The notes under the pieces are model-generated. The model searched no databases. It was not told where the DNA came from and worked only from the letters and a program-made list of their open reading frames with translations. A stretch of 64,000 bases of DNA, from the NCBI GenBank assembly GCA_963719345.1, contig CAVRCA010000003.1, positions 248,001-312,000 of the forward strand, given 5' to 3'. Position 1 is the stretch's first letter, and the number at the start of each line of letters is the position of its first letter. Of this stretch, positions 57,843-64,000 are shown in pieces. The position numbers and the translations under genes are program-made. The stretch is from CAVRCA01 sp963719345. GTDB lineage: Bacteria > Pseudomonadota > Alphaproteobacteria > Acetobacterales > Acetobacteraceae.

Positions 57843-59089
57843 CGCGGCACCCCCGTGATGCGCGCCTGCGGCGAGGGTGGCGGCGTGGCGCCCGCGGGTG
57901 GAGCAGCCCCAGCCCCAACCGGCGTCGAGGCACGGTCGCCCGGGTTGAGGGTGAGGAAGGGCACGAGGCCCTTCAGGTTGTCGTCCAGCACGACGGTCGG
58001 TGAGCGGCTCAGCACGTCCTGCATCGTCTCCAGGTACATGCGCTGCAAGGTCACGTCCTTCGCCGCCCGGTAGGCGGTGAGCACGCTGATGAACCGCTGC
58101 GTCTGGCCGGTTGCCTCGGCGACGCTGGCCTGGCGGGCGCCGTCGGCCTCGGCGGTGATCCGCGCCGCATCGCCGCGGGCGCGTGGCACGATGTCGTTGC
58201 GGTAGGCCTCGGCCTCGTTGCGCATCCGCTCGGCGTCGGTGTTGGCGCGCTGCACGTCGCGGAAACTGTCGATCACCGCCCCCGGCGGATCGACCCTCTG
58301 CAGCTGCACCTGGGTAATCTCGACACCCGCGTGATAGGCGTCGAGCACGGTCTGCATGTCCCTCGTCACCGAGGTCTCGATCTGCGCCCGCGCCTGAGTG
58401 AGCGCCGGCTGGATCGGCGTTCGCCCGATCACCTCACGCATCGCGCTCTCCGCTACCGCCTTGATGACGATCTGCGGGCTGCGCGTGTTGAACAGGAAGG
58501 AGACCGCGTCGGTGATGCGCCAGAACACCGCGAAGTTGATGTCGATGATGTTCTCGTCGCCAGTCAGCATCAGGCTCTCTTCGGGGATCTCGCGCGCGGC
58601 GCCGTCGCGCGGATCGCCGGTGCCCGAGGCGTAGCCGATCTCGATGCGGTTGATCCGCGTCACCGCCGGCCGCAGCACGCTCTCGACCGGCCAGGGCACG
58701 TGGTAGTTGAGGCCCGGCAGTGCGGTGCGATTGTAGGCCCCGAACCGGAGCACAACGCCCTGCTCGTCGGGCTGCACCCGGTAGAAGCCGCTGGCGAGCC
58801 AGACGACGATCAGGGCGAGCGCAAGCAGCAGCAGGCCCCTGCCGTTGCCGGTGGCGCCACCCGGCAACATGCGGCGGATGAAGGCCTGGATGTTGGCGAT
58901 GATCTGGTCGAGATCGGGGAACTGCCCCGGTCCCGGGAAGCCGCCCGGCCGGCCACCGCCCGGGCCACCGCCCCAGGGGTTGCCGCGCCGCTTGCCGTTG
59001 CCGCCGCCGCCGCCTGATCCACCGCCGGAGCCGCCAGGGGAGCCCCACGGGTTCGATCCACCAGGACCGGGGCCGCTGTTCCAGGACAT
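57839..59089 (-). CDS. hflK: HflK, SPFH-family membrane protein
   Basis: A 416-residue partner of HflC. A Gly/Pro-rich cytoplasmic leader (SGGGSGGGGGNGKR) of about 65 residues precedes the helix GLLLLALALIVVWLASGFYRV and the SPFH domain (PDEQGVVLRFGAYNRTALPGLNYHVPWPVESV). The start ATG 59089 is chosen because the GPGGSNPWG start is typical of HflK. AGGAG lies 13 bases ahead. It is divergent from the Mrp gene, with 133 bp between. Confidence 0.95.
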   Translation of the reverse strand: MSWNSGPGPGGSNPWGSPGGSGGGSGGGGGNGKRRGNPWGGGPGGGRPGGFPGPGQFPDLDQIIANIQAFIRRMLPGGATGNGRGLLLLALALIVVWLASGFYRVQPDEQGVVLRFGAYNRTALPGLNYHVPWPVESVLRPAVTRINRIEIGYASGTGDPRDGAAREIPEESLMLTGDENIIDINFAVFWRITDAVSFLFNTRSPQIVIKAVAESAMREVIGRTPIQPALTQARAQIETSVTRDMQTVLDAYHAGVEITQVQLQRVDPPGAVIDSFRDVQRANTDAERMRNEAEAYRNDIVPRARGDAARITAEADGARQASVAEATGQTQRFISVLTAYRAAKDVTLQRMYLETMQDVLSRSPTVVLDDNLKGLVPFLTLNPGDRASTPVGAGAAPPAGATPPPSPQARITGVPR

Positions 59090-59222
59090 GGGGGGAGAGG
59101 AACTCCTATGGGCAGGCGCCGATGTTGGCGGATCAGGGTCGATACGCCATATGCCGCCGAGCGGATGGCTCGCAACAACCGTGCGCGTCCTTTTCCGCCT
59201 TGCCAGGAAGGTTTGCAAGCAG

Positions 59223-60365
59223 ATGGCCCCATCTCCGGCCGACCCGACGCGCGACAGCCTGCTTGAGGCATTGCGCGCCATACGGGACCCCGCAACCGGG
59301 CGCGACATCGTCTCCGCCGGGCTGGTCGAAGGCATCGAACTGCGCGGCGGACTGGTCCAGCTCACCCTGCTGACCGACCGGGCCAAGGCGGCGGCGATGG
59401 AGCCGGTGCGCCGCGAGGCCGTCGCGGCACTGGCACGCCAGCCGGGCGTGACCAACGCGACCGCGGTGCTGACCGCGCACAAGACGGCGGCTCCGGCCGC
59501 GCCGGCGCCCAGCCACAGCCACAGCCATGGGCCCCGCGGGGCCGGGCCGGCGGGGCAGCGGCCGTCGCTGCTGCTGCCCGACATCGGGGCGATCGTCGCG
59601 GTGGCCTCGGGCAAGGGTGGGGTCGGCAAGTCGACGGTGGCGGTGAACCTGGCCGTCGCACTGGCGCGCCAGGGGCACCGGACCGGGCTGCTCGACGCCG
59701 ACATCTACGGCCCCAGCCTGCCGCGCATGCTCGGGCTGGCGCGCAAGCCGGAGGTGCGCGGCGACCGGATGCTGCCGGTCGAGGCGTGGGGGTTGAAGGC
59801 TATGTCGATCGGTTTTCTGGTCGAGGAAGAGACACCGATGATCTGGCGCGGTCCGATGGTGATGGGCGCCCTCGAGCAGATGCTCGGCCAGGTGGTCTGG
59901 GGCGCGCTCGACATCTTGGTCATCGACATGCCGCCCGGCACCGGCGACGCCCAGCTGACCATCTCGCAGCGGCTGGCCCTGGCCGGCGCGGTGATCGTCT
60001 CCACGCCGCAGGACATCGCGCTGATCGACGCCCGGCGCGGCGTGCGGATGTTCGAGCGGGTCAACGTGCCGGTGCTCGGGATGGTGGAGAACATGAGCTT
60101 TTTCGCCTGCCCCAATTGCGGCCACCACGCCGAGATTTTCGGCCACGGGGGGGCCCGTCAGGAGGCGCACCGGCTCGGCACCGACTTTTTGGGCGAGGTG
60201 CCGCTGCTGCTCGAGGTGCGCAGCTCGGGAGATGCCGGCACGCCGATCACCGCCGCCGCCCCCGACGGCGAGGCGGCGCGCGCCTTCGACGGCATTGCCC
60301 GGCGGGTGTGGGACAAGGTGTCCGGCCGGCCGGTGAACGCCGGCCCGCGGATCATCGTGGAATGA
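59223..60365 (+). CDS. apbC: Mrp/ApbC-type iron-sulfur cluster carrier ATPase
   Basis: A 380-residue P-loop protein that carries [4Fe-4S] clusters to apoproteins. The N-terminal MIP18/DUF59 domain (DSLLEALRAIRDPATGRDIVSAGLVEGIELRGGLVQLTL) is joined by a His-rich linker (SHSHSHG) to the MinD-like ATPase: AVASGKGGVGKSTVAVNLAVAL, LLDADIYGPSLPRML, IDMPPGTGDAQLTISQ and the cluster-binding CPNCGHHAEIFGHGG. ATG 59223 follows AGGAAGG at 11 bases. It overlaps the next gene by 4 bp. Confidence 0.94.
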   Translation: MAPSPADPTRDSLLEALRAIRDPATGRDIVSAGLVEGIELRGGLVQLTLLTDRAKAAAMEPVRREAVAALARQPGVTNATAVLTAHKTAAPAAPAPSHSHSHGPRGAGPAGQRPSLLLPDIGAIVAVASGKGGVGKSTVAVNLAVALARQGHRTGLLDADIYGPSLPRMLGLARKPEVRGDRMLPVEAWGLKAMSIGFLVEEETPMIWRGPMVMGALEQMLGQVVWGALDILVIDMPPGTGDAQLTISQRLALAGAVIVSTPQDIALIDARRGVRMFERVNVPVLGMVENMSFFACPNCGHHAEIFGHGGARQEAHRLGTDFLGEVPLLLEVRSSGDAGTPITAAAPDGEAARAFDGIARRVWDKVSGRPVNAGPRIIVE

Positions 60366-61300
60366 GTTTGGGTAAAGTGGGTCGGGCGGCGCGGCGGACC
60401 GTCGCCGACATTCCCGGTCTCACGGGCAAGCGCGCAATCGTCACCGGGGCAACGAGCGGGATCGGGCTGGAGGCGGCCGCCGCGTTGGCCGGGGCCGGCG
60501 CCGAGGTGCTGCTGACCGGCCGCAACCCGGGCAGGGGCGAGCGGGCGCTGGACGAGATCCGCCGCCGCCATCCGGCCGCGCGGATCGGTTTCGCGCTCGC
60601 CGATCAGGCTGAGCTTGCCTCGATCGCCGCCTTTGCCGCCGCGCAGCTCGAGACCGGCGCGCCGCTCGACATCCTGCTCAACAACGCCGGGGTGATGGGT
60701 TTTCCGCAGCGACGGACCACCGCCGACGGGTTCGAGATGCAGTTCGGCACCAACCATCTCGGGCATTTCGCCCTGACCGCGCAGTTGCTGCCCGTCCTGC
60801 TGCGCGCCGGCGCGCCGCGCGTCGTGACCGTGGCGAGCCTGGCCCATCGCCGGGCGGCCCTGAAGCTCGACAACCTGCAGTCCGAACGGCGCTACTCGCC
60901 TTACGGCACCTATGCGCAGAGCAAGCTGGCCAACCTCGTGTTCGCCCTCGAACTGGCACGTCGCTGCGCCGAGGCAGGGTCGAGGCTGGCGAGCATCGCC
61001 GCGCATCCAGGCTTCACCCGGACAAACCTTTTTTCCGTGTCTCCAATTGTGGGCTTCGGGAATCTGCTGGCAGCGCTCGTCGGGCAGCCGGCGCGGATGG
61101 GCGCGCTCCCCCTGCTCTACGCCGCGACCTCGCCCGAGGCCCGCAACGGCGGCTACTACGGCCCGACCGGCCCCGGCGAAATGACCGGCAGCCCCGGCCC
61201 CGCCTGGATTGCGCCGATCGCCGCGGACACGGGTTTGGCGGACGCGCTGTGGCGGGAGTTGGAACGGGTTACACGGGTTGTTTTTCCCAAGCTGGCGTAG
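60362..61300 (+). CDS. Short-chain dehydrogenase (retinol dehydrogenase-like)
   Basis: A 312-residue SDR with GATSGIGLEAAAALAGAG (cofactor), TGRN (NADP-type arginine), NNAGVMGFPQRRTTADGFEMQFGTNHLGHF and catalytic YGTYAQSKLANLVFALEL (Y and K). This pattern is typical of RDH/WWOX-like enzymes that act on lipophilic alcohols or aldehydes. The ATGA overlap with the Mrp gene suggests co-translation, but no functional link is obvious. Confidence 0.87.
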   Translation: MSLGKVGRAARRTVADIPGLTGKRAIVTGATSGIGLEAAAALAGAGAEVLLTGRNPGRGERALDEIRRRHPAARIGFALADQAELASIAAFAAAQLETGAPLDILLNNAGVMGFPQRRTTADGFEMQFGTNHLGHFALTAQLLPVLLRAGAPRVVTVASLAHRRAALKLDNLQSERRYSPYGTYAQSKLANLVFALELARRCAEAGSRLASIAAHPGFTRTNLFSVSPIVGFGNLLAALVGQPARMGALPLLYAATSPEARNGGYYGPTGPGEMTGSPGPAWIAPIAADTGLADALWRELERVTRVVFPKLA

Positions 61301-61403
61301 GGGACAAAGCACAACACGTTCCGCCTCTGAGCCGTCGCGTCATGCCGGAAGAGGCAGAATGCCCTTCGCTCCTTCGCCGACGCTTCACCTGCAGGAACTG
61401 GAT

Positions 61404-62240
61404 ATGCCGGTCAATTTGATAACAGCTGACAATGACATGCTCAGTGAGTTTGCCCCCGATCCGAATAGCACTATCTGGCGCTATATGAGCATCGGTAAAT
61501 ATCTTGGCATGATTACGAGTAAACAATTGTGGTTTACGAGCATCGAGAGATTTTTGGAGGGTGACCCTTGGGAGGGTGCTCTAACTCGATCGGACTACGA
61601 CCTACTGAATGCGATGAACGCATGTGTTTCCCTGAAGGACTTCGTCGCAGTACTAGCAAAATTCCAGCGTCATAAGGAAGCATTAGAAACATTGTTTGAA
61701 TGGGCTCTAACGGGCAAAGTGGGCGATCTGAACGAGATACGATCCAGGTTTTTGCATCTTGTTAGGGGAATAATTGAATTTCAAAAATCGTTCTATGTTT
61801 CATGCTGGCACAGTAACGTCGACGAGTTGGCTGGAATGTGGCGGCTGTACGTCCCGGGCGGATTGGGGGTTGTTGTCAAAAGTTCGATTCAGGCCATCGA
61901 AAAAGCCTTGGATCCGAAAGGCCGCACAATCACAATCGGGAAGATCGGATACTACAGTGGCGATGCCACATCCTTAGCGTACAATGCCATCCGACCCACT
62001 CTCAACAAGCGTTACGCTTTCAGTCATGAGAACGAGATACGTCTCGCGTTTCACGACCACGCTTCCGGTAAGCGGACGGGTGTACCTGTGGAATGCCATC
62101 TCCCTACCTTGCTTGAGGAAGTAGTGGTATCCCCTCTGGCAGAGTCATGGTTTTTTGAATCCGTGGGTCAGCTGACCAAAAAGCATGTGCCAGGCGTTCT
62201 GGTTCGGCCTTCAGACCTTTACGTGAAGCCGCCAGTCTGA
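61404..62240 (+). CDS. DUF2971 domain protein in a low-GC segment
   Basis: A 278-residue DUF2971 protein of unknown function. The family marks are IWRYMSIGKYLGMITSKQLWFTSIERFLEGDPWEG near the start, FYVSCWHSNVDELAGMWRLYVPGGLGVVVKSS in the middle and FSHENEIRLAFHD later. The DNA is much poorer in GC than its surroundings (about half by eye) and uses A/T-ending codons such as AAA, ATA and TTG, so recent transfer is likely. AGGAA precedes ATG 61404; an in-frame ATG at 61359 lies in GC-rich host-like DNA. DUF2971 genes are often in accessory or defence regions. Confidence 0.85.
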   Translation: MPVNLITADNDMLSEFAPDPNSTIWRYMSIGKYLGMITSKQLWFTSIERFLEGDPWEGALTRSDYDLLNAMNACVSLKDFVAVLAKFQRHKEALETLFEWALTGKVGDLNEIRSRFLHLVRGIIEFQKSFYVSCWHSNVDELAGMWRLYVPGGLGVVVKSSIQAIEKALDPKGRTITIGKIGYYSGDATSLAYNAIRPTLNKRYAFSHENEIRLAFHDHASGKRTGVPVECHLPTLLEEVVVSPLAESWFFESVGQLTKKHVPGVLVRPSDLYVKPPV

Positions 62241-62304
62241 ACTTAACTACGGCTACGTTGCCACGCGTCGCGTATTTGACAGCTCGCGTCGTACAAGAAG
62301 CGGG

Positions 62305-63225
62305 TCACTCCTCGTCCGCGGCCGGCTTGGCTGAATTGTAGTCGCGCATCGCGGCGTTGGTTTCGGCAGCGGTCGGGATGCTGGTTTGGGTGCCGCGGCG
62401 GGTGCAGCAGACCGCCGCCGCCACCGCTGCACGGCGCATTCCGTCGATCAGTGAAAAACCCCGGTCGAGCGAAGCGGCCAGCACGCCGACGAAGCAGTCG
62501 CCCGCTCCCGTCGTGTCCACCGGGCGGATCGGGTGCTCGGGGACCCGGAAGAAACCGGCGGCGGTGGCGGCCTCGGCGCCCTCGCCGCCGCGCGTGCGCA
62601 CCACGTCGACCCCGAGCGCGTTGCGCAAGGAGGCGGCGTTCACCCCCGTGCGCACCTGCCGCCCGAGCCAGTCCGCCTCGTTGACGTTGACCACCAACAG
62701 ATCGACCGCCCGCACCGCGTCGAGCGCCAGCGGCGCGGCCGGCGCAAGATTGAGGATCACCCGCGCCCCGCGCGCCCGAGCGCGCCGGACCAAGCGCGCG
62801 GTCTGCTCGGCATCGGTCTCCATCTGCACCACCACGGTGGTCTCCGGGCCAAGCAACGCGTCCTCCACCTGGGTCTCCAAGGCGTGCAGGTTGGCGCCGG
62901 AGCCGACGCCGATCGCGTTGTGACCGGCGGCATCGACGAAGATCGCGGCGCAGCCGGTGACGTCGTCGGCGACCTCGGCCACTCGCGAGACGTCCACGCC
63001 CTCGCCCCGCAACAGGGTCAGCGACCCTGGAGAGAGCACATCGCGGCCGACCGCGCCGGCCATCAGCACCCGCGCCCCGTCCCGGGCCGCGGCGAGCGCC
63101 TGGTTGGCCCCCTTGCCGCCCGGCTCGATCCGGATCGAGCGGGTCAGCACGGTGTCGCCGGCAGCCGGCAAGTGCGGCAGTGGAAAAATCAGGTCGAGGT
63201 TGATCGAGCCGAACACCACGATCAT
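62305..63225 (-). CDS. rbsK: Ribokinase (PfkB family sugar kinase)
   Basis: A 306-residue PfkB kinase. VFGSINLDLIFPLPHLPAAGDTVLTRSIRIEPGGKGANQALAAARDGARVLMAGAVGRD is typical of ribokinase (signature 1), and PVDTTGAGDCFVGVLAASLDRG holds the catalytic Asp and anion hole (signature 2). It phosphorylates ribose or a close sugar for entry into pentose metabolism. There is no transporter beside it. It starts 4 bp after the ampD stop, so they share a transcript. Confidence 0.88.
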   Translation of the reverse strand: MIVVFGSINLDLIFPLPHLPAAGDTVLTRSIRIEPGGKGANQALAAARDGARVLMAGAVGRDVLSPGSLTLLRGEGVDVSRVAEVADDVTGCAAIFVDAAGHNAIGVGSGANLHALETQVEDALLGPETTVVVQMETDAEQTARLVRRARARGARVILNLAPAAPLALDAVRAVDLLVVNVNEADWLGRQVRTGVNAASLRNALGVDVVRTRGGEGAEAATAAGFFRVPEHPIRPVDTTGAGDCFVGVLAASLDRGFSLIDGMRRAAVAAAVCCTRRGTQTSIPTAAETNAAMRDYNSAKPAADEE

Positions 63226-63229
63226 GGCG

Positions 63230-63970
63230 TCAATCCTGACAAAGCCGAGCGACCGCCAGCAGCCGGGCGAGGGTGCCGGAATCGGCCTGGCCGTTGACCG
63301 CCTCGGGCCGCCAATGGCGCTGGAAGGCGCGCAGCACGGCCGACAGCGCCGGGTCGAGCGGACCTTCGGGCGCCACCCGGTAGCCGATGTCGGCCAGCGC
63401 CCGCCGCACGTCATGCAGGCCGGCGGCGTCGCGCACCGGATCGGTGGTGCCGAGATCCGGCACCCCCTCTGGCCAAAGCCCCACCCCGTTCAACGCAAGC
63501 TGCTCCCAGTCGAACCGTTCGCCCGGGTCGGTCTTGCGCTCGGGTGCGATGTCACTGTGGCCGACCACGTTGCGGGCCGGGATCGGGTGCCGCGACAGGA
63601 TGGCAAGGCAGAGATCGCACACGGCGGCGAGCTGGAGGACCGGAAAATCCCGATAGCCCCACTCATGGCCGGGGTTGACGATCTCGATGCCGATCGAGCG
63701 CGCGTTGAGCTCGGTCGCACCGCGCCAATAGGAGTCGCCCGCGTGGTAGGCCCGGCGCTCCTCGGCGACAAGGCGCACCGTCGCGCCGTCCTCGTCCACG
63801 AGGTAGTGCGACGACACCCGCGCCTCGGGACTGCGCAGCCGGTCGATCGCCGCCTGCGCGGTGTGCATCCCGGTGTAGTGCAGCACCAAGATATCGATCG
63901 GCAGCCCGGCGGGCCGGGCATCGTGGTTGGGGCTGGGGAGATCGCGGATGCCGGATCGCGTGCCGATCAC
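63230..63970 (-). CDS. ampD: N-acetylmuramoyl-L-alanine amidase, AmpD type, with peptidoglycan-binding domain
   Basis: A 246-residue amidase_2 protein that cleaves the lactyl-peptide bond in recycled anhydromuropeptides. Zinc ligands are His in VLHYTGMHT, His in VVGHSDIAPERKTDPG and the Asp there. The catalytic Glu lies in SIGIEIVNPG. Residues about 180-240 form a PG_binding_1 domain (DVRRALADIGYRVAPEGPLDPALSAVLRAFQRHW). The start GTG 63970 overlaps a TGA of the upstream gene (GTGA). No signal peptide is present. Confidence 0.9.
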   Translation of the reverse strand: MIGTRSGIRDLPSPNHDARPAGLPIDILVLHYTGMHTAQAAIDRLRSPEARVSSHYLVDEDGATVRLVAEERRAYHAGDSYWRGATELNARSIGIEIVNPGHEWGYRDFPVLQLAAVCDLCLAILSRHPIPARNVVGHSDIAPERKTDPGERFDWEQLALNGVGLWPEGVPDLGTTDPVRDAAGLHDVRRALADIGYRVAPEGPLDPALSAVLRAFQRHWRPEAVNGQADSGTLARLLAVARLCQD

Positions 63971-63999
63971 AACCCGCGCTCGCGCTTGATCGTGTCCCA
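63967..63999 (-). CDS. C-terminal end of a DnaJ/DjlA-like gene (runs off the window)
   Basis: Only the last ten codons plus TGA are inside the window: WDTIKRERGL then stop. This ending resembles the end of the J domain in DjlA-type co-chaperones, which often stand before ampD in this group. The overlap with the ampD start (GTGA) supports it. The call is based on ten residues only. Confidence 0.45.
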   Translation of the reverse strand, partial: WDTIKRERGL

Positions 64000-64000
64000 C

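Noticed and set aside
1..64000. CRISPR array, insertion sequence or transposase
   Set aside because: No regularly spaced repeats with unique spacers and no transposase ORF were seen on either strand.

Overview
The window is about 70% GC by eye, coding-dense, and looks like the chromosome of an alphaproteobacterium, most likely in Rhodospirillales / Acetobacteraceae. The evidence is the ffh-rpsP-rimM-trmD-rplS-leuCDB run, the kdsD-lptC-lptA-lptB-rpoN-hpf run, a GST-like protein with FzlA features, an ArsR/SAM-methyltransferase regulator next to metH, and hflKC. No phage, plasmid or transposase gene was found. Genus-level placement cannot be made from this alone.

Layout. 1-1112: the 5' end of a glutathione transferase gene, tRNA-Arg(ACG) and a VapBC-type toxin-antitoxin pair. 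1188-8100 (minus strand): signal recognition particle GTPase, S16, 16S rRNA maturation factor, tRNA methyltransferase, L19, then the leucine genes leuC, leuD, leuB. 8441-16533: envelope sugar metabolism (UDP-xylose synthase, a glycosyltransferase fused to a deacetylase-like domain, GT9 and GT4 enzymes) around thrS-infC. 16578-22245: small enzymes, a TPR lipoprotein or periplasmic protein, an FzlA-like GST and a very unusual three-part glycosyltransferase. 22352-30540: gltB, gltD, an NDUFA9-like protein, tRNA-Leu and RNase D. 30712-36469: Kdo precursor synthesis and LPS transport, then sigma-54 and the hibernation factor. 36525-45444: a GH15 enzyme, hydrolase, DEAD-box helicase, glutaryl-CoA dehydrogenase, a ThDP enzyme and glutamate dehydrogenase. 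45470-51065: a three-gene minus-strand type I secretion operon (ABC, HlyD, Sel1-repeat protein). 51412-56804: GNAT, a small CobW-like protein, the ArsR/methyltransferase regulator and metH. 56961-64000: hflC-hflK, Mrp/ApbC, SDR, a low-GC DUF2971 gene, ribokinase, AmpD and the last codons of a DnaJ/DjlA-like gene.

One property governs how the window should be read. At least eleven genes carry single-base frameshifts, and they are densest between 22.9 and 30.5 kb. Full gene lengths are nevertheless conserved: gltB about 1510 codons, gltD about 484, rpoN about 501, gdh about 421, rnd about 205. tRNA-Leu(CAG) also has one base too many in its anticodon loop. Indel errors in the sequence explain this best. 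I therefore give such genes as one feature across the breaks and mark the breaks.

The most interesting biology is (1) the divergent module of a mini CobW-like protein and an ArsR/SAM-methyltransferase regulator with metH, sharing an 18-bp palindrome; (2) the GT92-discoidin-fucosyltransferase-like fusion; (3) the glycosyltransferase-deacetylase fusion; (4) a type I secretion operon with a cysteine-free C39-like domain and a translationally coupled Sel1 protein; (5) the low-GC DUF2971 gene.
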